A stretch of DNA of 36,751 nucleotides from Pusillimonas sp. T2 (GCF_002236805.1 NZ_NIQA01000012.1:1-36751); one strand, 5' to 3'. Numbered from the stretch's first letter, positions 26,087-34,549 are shown. Numbers and translations are program-made. The notes: generated by a model not told the origin, from the letters alone.

Positions 26087-27523
26087 TCACCGATCAGGGT
26101 CCTGCTTGAACCATTTAGGCCAAGAACTTTGGCGTCGGTCTCTTGCATCGATGCACGGGGTAACGGACTGGCGTAGTAAAGGCAATTGATTAACAGATTT
26201 GGCAATACGATATTTGACGCTGTGTATGCATTCACGATCACCAAATTCACAGCGATTAAGATGGGTACCACCGCAAGGACCATTGGCAAGGCCTTTGGGA
26301 CACGTCTCCGGGCACACATAAAAGGTGTCATGCAAGCGGCAATTACCACAAGTATCACAACCGACCAGCGGCCGTTTAATGGCTCGTTCTAACGCGTGCA
26401 GTGCACTGGCAGCAGTACTATTTTTCCAGAAAGGCCGCGTCACATTCCAGCCAAACGCTTTGCTTAGCCATCCGTAACGACTAAAAAATAAATGATGGAC
26501 CTTGGACAGCAGCGTGTATCGCAGCTGCTCTAGATGGGATGCTTTAACATCGGATTGCCCTATTTCCCAGCTGGCACTCTCTGGCGTGAAGCAGACTTTA
26601 GGAGCCCCTGGTATCTCCCAGCTTTCCAACCACAGTTCCATCCAATCAGCCACGGAGCTTATACGGTCACGATACCTGCCGATGACTTGTTCCAATGCAA
26701 TCAGCTCATCCAAGGCATGCACACCTGACACATAAACCCCGGCATATCCCATCAGCTGAAGACCGACGATTTGCAAGCCCAGACGCTCGAAGCTTCGTGT
26801 GTCAGCGTAGCTCAAGGACACATTCAGCTCGCGATCCAAGACGGCACGCATGGATTTGGTGATAACAATACCTGGCACATGATTAAGCCCAGTTGCGCGT
26901 TTAGCGGTCAACTGCATCACGCAGGCAAGCATTGGTTTCGTATCCGCCTGGGTACTCATCCAAGTTTGCGCCTCAAGATGCTTGGCAGCATCAAAACCCA
27001 ACTGCAAAGTCAAAAAATCGGCGCCAGCCAAGATTTTTTTTTGCGCTTTCAGGTACTGGGCACAGCCTTCTTCTTCGAGGTACTTAAATGGGTTCAATGC
27101 TGCACCCAGAAGCCAGTCAGGACAATGTGTACGAGCAATCTGTAATGCAGGAACCGACTCAAGATAGTGTACCGGGGACTGCTCGGGATGGTGGCCTGGC
27201 AAGCGATCACCACTTAGAAGCAATAACTGGCTCAAACCACGGGCCTTCATCTCATCCAGGTAGAGCAGTAGGTCTATGCGTTCACGATCCTTGCCTGAAA
27301 AATGGAGCAACGATGAGGACGGATCGCCCAGTGCTGCTGCACCCTCAAGTGGGCTGAGATCGCAGTGCAAACCAACCCTATCGGAGAAAGATAGAAACAG
27401 AGGCCAACCGGCTAAATGTCCGCGTCGCAAAATTTTTTTATGTGCGGAGGTGCTCGACGATGACTGTCGAGGAATAATCTCCAATACACAGATAAATTGG
27501 CCGTCGAGCAGGGCTTGCTTCAT
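26087..27523 (-). CDS. MetF-like methylenetetrahydrofolate reductase with cysteine-rich C-terminal domain
   Basis: A 478-residue protein. Residues 1-300 are a MTHFR TIM barrel: LEIIPRQ (14-20) with the candidate catalytic Glu15, and LLLSGDR (101-107). The C-terminus carries the MTHFR_C type domain with eight cysteines between 389 and 432 (CDTCGNC, CPETCPKG, GPCGGTHLNRC, ECIHS), likely binding zinc or an Fe-S cluster. Ordinary MetF is about 300 residues and lacks this tail. The tail resembles MTHFRs that work with other redox partners instead of NADH directly. It is the last gene of the methionine cluster, 37 bases after the flavin reductase. It probably makes, or passes on, methyl groups at the folate level for this cluster. 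Confidence 0.82.
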   Translation of the reverse strand: MKQALLDGQFICVLEIIPRQSSSSTSAHKKILRRGHLAGWPLFLSFSDRVGLHCDLSPLEGAAALGDPSSSLLHFSGKDRERIDLLLYLDEMKARGLSQLLLLSGDRLPGHHPEQSPVHYLESVPALQIARTHCPDWLLGAALNPFKYLEEEGCAQYLKAQKKILAGADFLTLQLGFDAAKHLEAQTWMSTQADTKPMLACVMQLTAKRATGLNHVPGIVITKSMRAVLDRELNVSLSYADTRSFERLGLQIVGLQLMGYAGVYVSGVHALDELIALEQVIGRYRDRISSVADWMELWLESWEIPGAPKVCFTPESASWEIGQSDVKASHLEQLRYTLLSKVHHLFFSRYGWLSKAFGWNVTRPFWKNSTAASALHALERAIKRPLVGCDTCGNCRLHDTFYVCPETCPKGLANGPCGGTHLNRCEFGDRECIHSVKYRIAKSVNQLPLLRQSVTPCIDARDRRQSSWPKWFKQDPDR

Positions 27524-27560
27524 TGCGTTAAATACGGCTCGGTACTTTCTGAATAAGGTT

Positions 27561-28070
27561 TCAGGCTACGGCTTGATCCGCAATGATGTGATATTGCCCT
27601 TTAAAGTACACCAAAGGTTGCCTAATGGCCGAGTATTCGGGGCCTAGAGCTTTGACCTCGCCTATCACGATGACGTGATCACCCGCCGCATGCTCGGCAT
27701 AGATTTCGCAATCGAGCCATTGCACGCTGTTCGCGATGACAGGATTGCCTAATGGCGATTCCCACCATTCGATGCCTTGCCACTTGTCGGCCCCCCTCTG
27801 GGCAAATTGGTTGGATATTCGGACCTGCTTATCTGACAAGATGTTGACTGCAAATCGACCTGCCTGGCGAATCTTCGGATAGCTGGCAGAACCAGCCATA
27901 ACGCTGAAAGACACCAGCGGCGGATTCATCGATACGCTGTAGAACGACTGACAGGTGAAGCCGATTGGCTCACCTTCGACTAACGAGGAAATGACTGTGA
28001 TGCCCGACGCATAGTGTCCGAGCGCTTTGCGAAAGTGGGACGAATCGATTGACGTCATGTTGGATGACAT
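27561..28070 (-). CDS. Flavin reductase-like FMN-binding protein
   Basis: A 169-residue protein from the ATG at 28070; 28091 and 28058 are alternatives, none with a strong ribosome site. The FMN-binding split-barrel family is shown by FRKALGHYASGITVISS (residues 13-29), GFTCQSFYSVSMNPPLVSFSV (38-58), and GDHVIVIGEV near the end. Such proteins supply reduced flavin to an oxygenase or other partner. It lies between mesD and the metF-like gene on the same strand, which points to a redox role in oxygen-dependent methionine synthesis. A 19-bp inverted repeat separates it from mesD. Confidence 0.85.
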   Translation of the reverse strand: MSSNMTSIDSSHFRKALGHYASGITVISSLVEGEPIGFTCQSFYSVSMNPPLVSFSVMAGSASYPKIRQAGRFAVNILSDKQVRISNQFAQRGADKWQGIEWWESPLGNPVIANSVQWLDCEIYAEHAAGDHVIVIGEVKALGPEYSAIRQPLVYFKGQYHIIADQAVA

Positions 28071-28121
28071 GGTGGGGCCTGATTGTTGCATACCACTTTT
28101 ATGAATTGAGGAGAAATCGAA

Positions 28122-28190
28122 ATGAAAGAGGACAAAGTGTCGTCGCTGGTTAAATTCGACGACACTTTGTCCTCTCGAAGTTATTTCTAA
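28122..28190 (+). other. Possible 22-codon ORF lying across the inverted repeat
   Basis: On the plus strand an AGGAG (28108-28112) sits 9 bases before an ATG that opens 22 codons, starting MKEDKVSSLVKFDD and ending at TAA 28188-28190. Translation signals are good, but the frame runs opposite to the cluster and overlaps the repeat arms and the mesD stop. It could be chance or a counter-transcribed small gene. Confidence 0.25.
28127..28175 (-). terminator. Long inverted repeat between mesD and the flavin reductase gene
   Basis: Perfect 19-bp arms (28127-28145 and 28157-28175) flank an 11-base loop. On the minus strand the stem starts 12 bases after the mesD stop and is followed by a T-rich run (TTTCATTTCGATTTC). 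It may act as a partial terminator or RNA-stability element, lowering flavin reductase and metF-like expression relative to mesX/mesD. Confidence 0.6.
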
Positions 28191-29209
28191 AGCTCTTGTC
28201 GCACAATTTCTGCGCCTGCCGCCAAGGCGCGAAGCTTGCCTCGTGCCACGTTGCGTGCCAGCGGCGCCATGCCGCAGTTGGTGCAAGGATAGAGTTTGTC
28301 GGCGTCAACAAACTGAAGTGCCTTTCGCAACGTATTAGCGACTTCTTCGGGCGTTTCAATGGTGTTGCTTGCCACGTCAATAGCGCCGACCATGACCTTT
28401 TTACCGCGGATGAGCTCGATCAAGTCCATTGGAACATGCGAGTTATGGCATTCCAGCGAAACGATATCGATAGTGGATTTTTGCAACTTGGGGAAGGCTT
28501 CTTCATATTGCCGCCATTCGGATCCCAGCGATTTTTTCCAGTCGGTATTGGCTTTGATGCCGTAGCCATAGCAGATATGAACAGCGGTTTCACATTTTAG
28601 GCCTTCGATCGCCCGCTCGAGAGTGGCAACGCCCCATTCGTTGACTTCATCAAAAAAGACATTGAATGCAGGTTCATCAAACTGGATGATGTCGACCCCA
28701 GCGGCTTCCAGCTCCCTAGCCTCTTGGTTGAGGATTCTGGCAAATTCCCAAGCCAGCTTTTCACGACTTTTGTAATGGGCGTCATAGAGCGTATCGATCA
28801 TCGTCATCGGGCCTGGCAGGGCCCATTTGATCGGTTGATCGGTTAATTGACGAAGGAATTTTGCGTCTTCAACGAAGACCGGTTTTTGACGTGAGACGGC
28901 TCCCACAACGGTCGGCACACTTGCATCGTACCGATCACGGATCCTGACCGTCTCGCGCTGTTCAAAATCAACGCCATCCAGGTGCTCAATAAACGTGGTC
29001 ACAAAATGCTGCCGCGTCTGCTCGCCGTCACTGACGATATCGATCCCGGCAAGTTGTTGCTCTTGTAAAGCTAGGCGCAGCGCGTCCAACTTGCCTTCAA
29101 CCAACTCTTCGCCCTGCACTTTCCAAGGGGACCACAATTTTTCGGGCTCTGCGAGCCAGGAAGGTTTGGGCAAACTGCCCGCCGTCGACGTCGGTAATAG
29201 TTTTTTCAT
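28187..29209 (-). CDS. mesD: MesD-type core methionine synthase (MetE C-terminal-like, no folate domain)
   Basis: Start at 29209 (340 residues), where the family's MKKLLPTSTAGSLPKP begins. It covers only the catalytic barrel of cobalamin-independent methionine synthase. The zinc ligands expected from E. coli MetE are all visible: His211 and Cys213 (VHICYG), Glu253 (SLECHNS) and Cys312 (CTNCGM). The N-terminal folate-binding half of MetE is absent. Followed directly by its partner type mesX (DUF1852) upstream, it fits the MesD family. From memory, MesD makes methionine from homocysteine, needs MesX and oxygen, and uses a methyl donor that was not identified. It starts 26 bases after mesX. Confidence 0.88.
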   Translation of the reverse strand: MKKLLPTSTAGSLPKPSWLAEPEKLWSPWKVQGEELVEGKLDALRLALQEQQLAGIDIVSDGEQTRQHFVTTFIEHLDGVDFEQRETVRIRDRYDASVPTVVGAVSRQKPVFVEDAKFLRQLTDQPIKWALPGPMTMIDTLYDAHYKSREKLAWEFARILNQEARELEAAGVDIIQFDEPAFNVFFDEVNEWGVATLERAIEGLKCETAVHICYGYGIKANTDWKKSLGSEWRQYEEAFPKLQKSTIDIVSLECHNSHVPMDLIELIRGKKVMVGAIDVASNTIETPEEVANTLRKALQFVDADKLYPCTNCGMAPLARNVARGKLRALAAGAEIVRQEL

Positions 29210-29235
29210 GATGAACAACCTGATTGTTAGTATTC

Positions 29236-30219
29236 TTAAAGCGCGCCGTCGGCGACCCATTGCGCCAGCGTCGCCTGATACGGCTTGATGAAGTGCTCTT
29301 GCGCAAATTTCCCTTGCTGAACGGCCAAGCGGCTACGCTCTTCACGGTCATAAATAATGCGGGTCGGCGAATAATCCCGATTTGTCAGGCGTGGGCGATA
29401 TAACTTGCCCGCTTCGGCATTGGCGTTGTAGATCTCAGGTCGGTAAATCTTCTGGAAGGTATCCATCGTGCTGATCGTGCTGATCAATTCGAGATTCGTG
29501 TAATCGTTGAGTAAATCGCCAAAGAAATAGAACGCAAAGGGGGCTTTGCAATTTGCAGGCATGAAGTACCTGACTTCCATGCCCATCTTCCTGAAGTACT
29601 CGTCGGTCAGAGAGTAGTCGTCCTGCACATATTCGACCCCCAAGACGGGGTGCTGGTTGTTGGTGCGCTGATAGGTCTTGCTGGTTGAGACACTCAGGCA
29701 AATGACGGGTAGCTTGGAGAAGTTCGCTTTGTAGGCGTCCGAGTTCAAAAATGCTTTGAAAAGTTTTCCGTGAAGGTCGCCAAAATTATCTGGCAGACTG
29801 AAGTCGGAACCGTCTTTTTTATGGTCTGGCAGCACTACGCTAAAGTCATAGTCACGAACGTAAGACGAAAAGCTATTTCCCGCGATGCCCTCGATGCATT
29901 CGTTGGTTTTTCGATCAACGATACTGGTCTTCAATATTTCAATCAGTGGAAGACCATTCCCGGCGCTCTCGCCATTGATATCCATTTCAACAGAAATGAT
30001 GTCAATGGCCACACTGTAGCGATCGCTCTGCGGGTTATCCCAATGCGCTAACGCATTGAACCGGTTGTCGATCATCTTGAGCGTATCGCGCAGATTCTCT
30101 TGACGACCAGTTCCTCTGGCCAAGTTTGCAAAGTTGGTAGTGAGACGCGTCGCTTCTGAAGGACAATAGTCCTCGTCGAAACGAGTACGCTTGACGGCAA
30201 ATGTGAACTCTTTATTCAT
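29236..30219 (-). CDS. mesX: MesX, DUF1852 partner of MesD
   Basis: A 327-residue protein matching DUF1852: N-terminus MNKEFTFAVKRTRFDEDY, central LGVEYVQDDYSLTDEYFRKMG, and C-terminal IYRPEIYNANAEAGKLYRPRLTNRDYSP. There is no signal peptide, membrane helix or recognisable cofactor motif. By family knowledge it is required for MesD activity in vivo, in an oxygen-dependent way, but its chemistry is not established. It is the first gene of the cluster after the regulator, with AGAAG before the ATG and a near-perfect MetR-type box 87 bases upstream. Confidence 0.88.
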   Translation of the reverse strand: MNKEFTFAVKRTRFDEDYCPSEATRLTTNFANLARGTGRQENLRDTLKMIDNRFNALAHWDNPQSDRYSVAIDIISVEMDINGESAGNGLPLIEILKTSIVDRKTNECIEGIAGNSFSSYVRDYDFSVVLPDHKKDGSDFSLPDNFGDLHGKLFKAFLNSDAYKANFSKLPVICLSVSTSKTYQRTNNQHPVLGVEYVQDDYSLTDEYFRKMGMEVRYFMPANCKAPFAFYFFGDLLNDYTNLELISTISTMDTFQKIYRPEIYNANAEAGKLYRPRLTNRDYSPTRIIYDREERSRLAVQQGKFAQEHFIKPYQATLAQWVADGAL

Positions 30220-30305
30220 GTGACTTCTAACCTAAATTTTTAACTCGCTGCATCTTGAATAGATGCTTGAGTTGAATGTTAGGCAATTCGTCTCATGAAA
30301 AAAAG

Positions 30306-30318
30306 TGATTTAATTTCA
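30306..30318. promoter_or_regulatory. Candidate MetR box upstream of mesX
   Basis: A 13-base site TGATTTAATTTCA matches the MetR palindrome TGAA-N5-TTCA with one mismatch. It lies 87 bases before the mesX start, a normal position for LysR-type activation, and its centre resembles the perfect site at 31328. Confidence 0.5.
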
Positions 30319-30430
30319 TCTATTGATGATGTTTTCTCATGCGATAGATTTAATCAAGCAATTCACCGGTCAAATTTCGGCATGTACAACATAGATCAAG
30401 AAGCCCCCTACCCTATCCAGGCGGATCTCG

Positions 30431-31321
30431 TTACTTCGTCTCAAGAGCCTTTGCTTTGTCGATAAATGAGCGCACGTAATCAATGTCTTTGTCAGCCTCA
30501 CGAATACCAAGAAAGATGTTTTTGGCAATCCCGTGCTTGCCTAGTTTCACTGGAACAATATTCATTTTGTTTGTGTATTCCAGTACTAACCAACGTGGCA
30601 ATGCCGCTACGCCGCGACCGCTAGCGACCATCTGCAAGATGATATCGGTTGTTTCGATGGGCTTATGGCTTTTGGGCGTAATTCCTGCTGGTGTTAGGAA
30701 CATGCTGTAAATATCCAGACGCTCGACAGGGACCGGATAAGTCACCAAGACCTCATTGGTCAACTCTTTTGGGGTTATAAATTCCTTTTTGGCCAGTCTA
30801 TGATCGGCAGCAACGACTAAAACTTGCTCGTAATCAAAGACGGGCTCAAATATCAGCCCTGGCTTGTTCAGTGGATCAGGTGTGACCAGAAGATCTATTT
30901 CATAGCCAAATAAAGCGCCAATGCCACCAAACTGGAACTTTTGTTTGACGTCAACTTCTACATCTGGCCAGGCAGTCAGATAGGGCGAAACAATCTTAAG
31001 TAGCCATTGGTAGCAAGGGTGACACTCCATGCCGATGCGCAGCGTGCCACGTTCGCCCTGCGCAAACTGCTGTAGCCGTTCTTCAGCCAAACTCAATTGC
31101 GGCAGCACCCGGTTGGCCACAGAAAGCAGATATTGGCCCGCTTGTGTCAGCCGCAGGCTGCGGCCTTCACGCAACCAGATATCAGTACCCAGTTGTTGCT
31201 CTAACTTTTTCATGCTGTGGCTCAGAGCCGATTGTGTGACATGAAGAACCGTCGCAGCGGCGGTAAGTGAGCCTTGCTTTTCAACCTCTTGTACGATGGA
31301 CAGATGAATACGATCGAGCAT
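30431..31321 (-). CDS. metR: MetR-like LysR-family regulator of methionine genes
   Basis: A 296-residue LysR protein. The N-terminal winged helix-turn-helix is GSLTAAATVLHVTQSALSHS (residues 17-36), and a periplasmic-binding-protein-like effector domain starts near residue 90. The sequence GMECHPCYQWL (about 97-107) is close to the ECHSCIQWL of E. coli MetR, and FEPVFDYEQVLVVAADH also matches. MetR senses homocysteine and activates methionine genes. It lies on the same strand as the cluster, 211 bases upstream of mesX, not divergent as in enterobacteria. A perfect MetR palindrome 7 bases before its own start suggests autoregulation. Confidence 0.85.
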   Translation of the reverse strand: MLDRIHLSIVQEVEKQGSLTAAATVLHVTQSALSHSMKKLEQQLGTDIWLREGRSLRLTQAGQYLLSVANRVLPQLSLAEERLQQFAQGERGTLRIGMECHPCYQWLLKIVSPYLTAWPDVEVDVKQKFQFGGIGALFGYEIDLLVTPDPLNKPGLIFEPVFDYEQVLVVAADHRLAKKEFITPKELTNEVLVTYPVPVERLDIYSMFLTPAGITPKSHKPIETTDIILQMVASGRGVAALPRWLVLEYTNKMNIVPVKLGKHGIAKNIFLGIREADKDIDYVRSFIDKAKALETK

Positions 31322-31327
31322 GGTCTA

Positions 31328-31340
31328 TGAATTAAATTCA
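31328..31340. promoter_or_regulatory. Perfect MetR-type palindrome at the metR start
   Basis: TGAATTAAATTCA fits TGAA-N5-TTCA exactly. Lying just upstream of the start codon it would block metR transcription or translation initiation when bound, giving negative autoregulation. Confidence 0.6.
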
Positions 31341-31459
31341 CTTTTTGTTTAGATAAAAATATTTTACTTCATCAAAAATCATTCTTATCATCACGGGCCT
31401 TAGCGCTGCACGTACACGCTTTCAGTGTTGCCCGATCGCAACCGCCACAGGCCAACAGC

Positions 31460-32137
31460 TCACATATTCCCCGCCACAATATTTACACTTAGTGCAATAA
31501 CGAACACATTAAAGAAAAATGCAATCAGGCCATGCACCAAGGCAACGCGTCGGATTTCCCGTGATTTGATCTGCACGTCGGAAACCTGGAACGTCATCCC
31601 GATAACAAACGCAAAATACACAAAATCCCAATAGTCTGGGTCAGTGGTACCGGGGAAATACAAGCCGGCATGTTCACTTTTGTTGTCGCCGTAAAACTCA
31701 TGGGCGTAGTGCAGCGCGAAGATGGTGTGCATGAACAACCAGGCCAAAACCAAGCTGCACACCGCAAGCACAATATGAAGACTATCTGCCTGTCGCTTTG
31801 GATGCAGCCCCCCTGCCAACGCCACTAACACCACGGTTGCTACGGCTGCCGTACTTAGCAAAAACCCCCAATAATCTTCGTCTTCTTTATGGGCTCGTTC
31901 CCGGATGGACGCAATATCTGAGCGGAAAAACATGATGGCTGTCGCGACCAAAAAAGCCACGACAGCGATGTCAAAAGCCAAGAGCAAGCCAAGCTCGGGG
32001 CGCAACCCGAGAAATACCAGCGCAATGGCGAGCACAATAAAAATCAAAACGCTGACCGTAAAGTAACGACGCCGATGCATGCGCTGCCAGCTTCGTCTCA
32101 TCCATCCGATAGACACCTTATCTTTTTCAACGATCAT
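31460..32137 (-). CDS. DUF1345 inner-membrane protein
   Basis: Start at 32137 (225 residues), preceded by GGGTGG; the frame extends upstream into glyA without support. There are about six membrane helices (roughly 26-44, 50-71, 92-110, 120-142, 171-190, 202-222) after a basic cytoplasmic N-terminus (RRSWQRMHRRR). The conserved FALHYAHEFY and PDYWDFVYFAFVIGMTFQVSDV segments mark DUF1345. The function of this family is not known to me. It starts 73 bases after the glyA stop and may be co-transcribed with it. Confidence 0.85.
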   Translation of the reverse strand: MIVEKDKVSIGWMRRSWQRMHRRRYFTVSVLIFIVLAIALVFLGLRPELGLLLAFDIAVVAFLVATAIMFFRSDIASIRERAHKEDEDYWGFLLSTAAVATVVLVALAGGLHPKRQADSLHIVLAVCSLVLAWLFMHTIFALHYAHEFYGDNKSEHAGLYFPGTTDPDYWDFVYFAFVIGMTFQVSDVQIKSREIRRVALVHGLIAFFFNVFVIALSVNIVAGNM

Positions 32138-32210
32138 GGGCCCACCCTTATCTAAGATTCGCTCGTACTGTAGCAAATTGCCGGTGGTGCTGGGCGGGCA
32201 AAAAAGAGCC

Positions 32211-33536
32211 TCAATAAGAACGCGCCTTCGCAAGTTCTAACGTAACGTTGTCACCCGCGTCATTCTGAACATATACGGGATAGTTCCGGCACAAACCCAT
32301 GACTTTCTCGCGAGTCGTCTGAGTGAGCTTCGTTAGCGAAGCGTTACCGACTTCCAAGGCATCCAGCACATCGCACAACCAATCAGCCAGCAGCTCGCAC
32401 TCAGGCTCAGTGAATCCTCGTGTCGTTACTGCGGGTGTGCCGATGCGCAATCCTGATGTGACAAATGGCGAGCGCGGGTCGTTGGGTACTGAATTCTTAT
32501 TCGTCGTTATGTATGCCTGGCTTAACGCAGCGTCGGCGTCTTTGCCTGTATAGGGCTTATCAGACAGGTCGATCAGCATCAGATGATTGTCAGTGCCGCC
32601 CGAAACAATCTTGTAGCCGCGCCGCTGGATGACTGAAGCCATTGCGCGAGCGTTTGATACCACCTGGCGTTGATAGATCTTGAATTCAGGTGCCAACGCC
32701 TCTTTGAAGGCTACCGCTTTAGCGGCAATAACGTGCATCAACGGACCGCCCTGAATACCAGGAAATACGGCAGAGTTGAGCTTTTTATAGAACTCCTCGT
32801 TTTGGCCTTTAGCAAGAATGATCCCTCCGCGTGGCCCGCGCAAGGTCTTGTGCGTCGTGCTGGTCACGACATGAGCGTGAGGCAGTGGGTCCGGGTATTC
32901 GTCTGCCGCTACCAGACCCGCAACATGGGCCATATCTACCCAGAAAATGGCACCAACCTTGTCAGCAACAGCGCGCATCCGTTCCCAATCTTTATAGCGG
33001 GAGTAGGCCGAAAAGCCACCGATCAATATTTTGGGTCGAGTTTCCAGCGCGATGCGTTCCATCTCGTCGTAATCAATCAGGCCCGACTCGGGGTCAAGTC
33101 CATAAGGCACGATCTTGTAGTGTCTGCCCGAGAAATTAGACGGATTACCGTGAGTCAGGTGGCCACCTTGAGCTAAGTTCATGCCCATTACGGTATCGCC
33201 AGGATTAGCCAGTGCCAAAAACACCGCAGCATTGGCCTGAGCACCCGAATGTGGCTGAACATTGGCGTAATCGCAGTCGAACAGCGCTTTTACTCGCTCA
33301 ATGGCTAGCCTCTCGGCTTCGTCCACGTACTCACAACCGCTGTAGTAACGTTTGCCCGGATAGCCCTCTGCGTACTTGTTAGTAAAAACAGAGTTCTGGA
33401 CGGCCATCACGAGTGGGCTTGCGTAATTCTCGGAAGCAATCAGTTCAGCGTGATCCTCCTGGCGACGTTTTTCATGCTCAAGCGCTTTAGCCAGTTCGGG
33501 GTCAAAATTCGTAAGGGTTGCGGAGGTGTCATGCAT
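32211..33536 (-). CDS. glyA: Serine hydroxymethyltransferase
   Basis: A 441-residue GlyA. The PLP lysine is Lys230 in [15 protein letters not shown], with Asp201 and His204 (VDMAHVAGL) contacting the cofactor and YYSGCEYVD at 64-72. It converts serine plus tetrahydrofolate to glycine plus methylene-tetrahydrofolate, the substrate of MTHFR. Most bacterial GlyA proteins end shortly after the YPVY found here at about residue 422; this one runs on for about 19 residues ([19 protein letters not shown]). AAAGGA precedes the ATG. It follows yggS by 44 bases, forming a PLP-related pair. Confidence 0.95.
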   Translation of the reverse strand: MHDTSATLTNFDPELAKALEHEKRRQEDHAELIASENYASPLVMAVQNSVFTNKYAEGYPGKRYYSGCEYVDEAERLAIERVKALFDCDYANVQPHSGAQANAAVFLALANPGDTVMGMNLAQGGHLTHGNPSNFSGRHYKIVPYGLDPESGLIDYDEMERIALETRPKILIGGFSAYSRYKDWERMRAVADKVGAIFWVDMAHVAGLVAADEYPDPLPHAHVVTSTTHKTLRGPRGGIILAKGQNEEFYKKLNSAVFPGIQGGPLMHVIAAKAVAFKEALAPEFKIYQRQVVSNARAMASVIQRRGYKIVSGGTDNHLMLIDLSDKPYTGKDADAALSQAYITTNKNSVPNDPRSPFVTSGLRIGTPAVTTRGFTEPECELLADWLCDVLDALEVGNASLTKLTQTTREKVMGLCRNYPVYVQNDAGDNVTLELAKARSY

Positions 33537-33580
33537 GGGTTGGTCCTTTGCTCTTGCAGTTCATGAGGTAAGTTGATCAG

Positions 33581-34438
33581 CTAACTGATATCGCCGTTGT
33601 TTGGCCAGTAATGGCTATCGGGCAAATTTCGGCCTCCAAAAATGGCCTGCCCGATACGCACGACGGTGGCCCCTTCTTCAACGGCAATCTCGAAATCGCC
33701 AGACATGCCCATGGATAATTCGTCCAGGCTCACCTGAACGGGCGCACTCTGCCTGAGTTGATCGCGCAGGCTGCGTAGAAGCACAAAGCACTGACGCACT
33801 CGCTCAGCCTCAGCGCTGAAAAGAGCGAGCGTCATCAGGCCACGCACACGAAGCGCAGAAAAAGCAGGCAACGCTTGAATGAATGCCCCCACATCCTCAG
33901 GGGCCAGCCCATACTTACTCGCTTCGCCGGAAGTGTTGACCTGTACGAATACATTCAGCGCGCGGCCTTCCGCTTGTAAGCGGCGATCCAATGCCTCGGC
34001 AATATGCAAGCTATCGAGTGCTTGAAACTCAGTCGCAAATCGAGCCACCAATTTGGCTTTATTGCTTTGCAGGTGGCCGACGATCGACCACTGAAGATCG
34101 CTTAGGTCCTGCATGGACTCCCATTTTTGATGGGCTTCTTGTAACTTGTTCTCCCCGAACATTCGACAACCTGCCTTGTAGGCCATGCGCAGGCTAGACT
34201 GCGGCTTGGTCTTGCTCACGGGCAACAGACGTACCGCCAACGGGTTACGCCCAGCGCGCTGGCAGGCAGCATCAATACGAGCACGTACGGTCGACAAATT
34301 ACGTCTGAAGTCATTAACCGTAAGGGCTTCGGCATAACGACCATGCTGGTCGTGACAGGTTCTTGTAATCAGGCCCGCCCCAGCGGGGTGCGCGAGATCG
34401 CTCAAACGAGTGGGGGAAGATGCAGGGACAGATTTCAT
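33581..34438 (-). CDS. yggS: PLP-binding homeostasis protein (YggS/PROSC family)
   Basis: From the ATG at 34438 the protein has 285 residues. The PLP-binding lysine is Lys76 (LLPVSKTKP), with FGENKLQEAHQKW and SIVGHLQSNKAKL following and GMSGDFEIAVEEGATVVRIGQAIFG near the end. YggS buffers free PLP and affects amino-acid metabolism. The first 40 or so residues are an extension relative to the usual 230-residue protein. No later in-frame ATG sits close to the conserved start (NLSTVRARI), so either the extension is real or a non-ATG start is used. It is divergent from the PdxR-like regulator. Confidence 0.9.
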   Translation of the reverse strand: MKSVPASSPTRLSDLAHPAGAGLITRTCHDQHGRYAEALTVNDFRRNLSTVRARIDAACQRAGRNPLAVRLLPVSKTKPQSSLRMAYKAGCRMFGENKLQEAHQKWESMQDLSDLQWSIVGHLQSNKAKLVARFATEFQALDSLHIAEALDRRLQAEGRALNVFVQVNTSGEASKYGLAPEDVGAFIQALPAFSALRVRGLMTLALFSAEAERVRQCFVLLRSLRDQLRQSAPVQVSLDELSMGMSGDFEIAVEEGATVVRIGQAIFGGRNLPDSHYWPNNGDIS

Positions 34439-34490
34439 GGCCTGGGACGGGTTCCTGAAAACAATTGAACGGGAAAACCTGACAAACAAA

Positions 34491-34538
34491 TTTATAGCTT
34501 TAAAATGGACTGATGTTCCCATCCATTTTTTTATAGCT
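34491..34538. promoter_or_regulatory. Repeat elements in the yggS/pdxR divergent promoter
   Basis: A 9-base direct repeat TTTATAGCT occurs at 34491-34499 and 34530-34538 (39 bases apart). Between them lies an 8-bp inverted repeat, AAAATGGA at 34502-34509 with TCCATTTT at 34522-34529. MocR regulators usually bind direct repeats in the divergent promoter, so this is the likely operator of the neighbouring regulator. Confidence 0.5.
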
Positions 34539-34549
34539 ATACAGACCAA

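Noticed and set aside
26050-26358. A 102-codon minus-strand frame with hydrophobic residues inside the metF-like gene end
   Set aside because: It overlaps the cysteine-rich domain in another frame; its hydrophobic look is a by-product of that coding sequence.
28071-28286. Upstream extension of the flavin reductase frame into mesD
   Set aside because: It runs across the inverted repeat and the mesD coding end and has no family similarity; the protein starts at about 28070.
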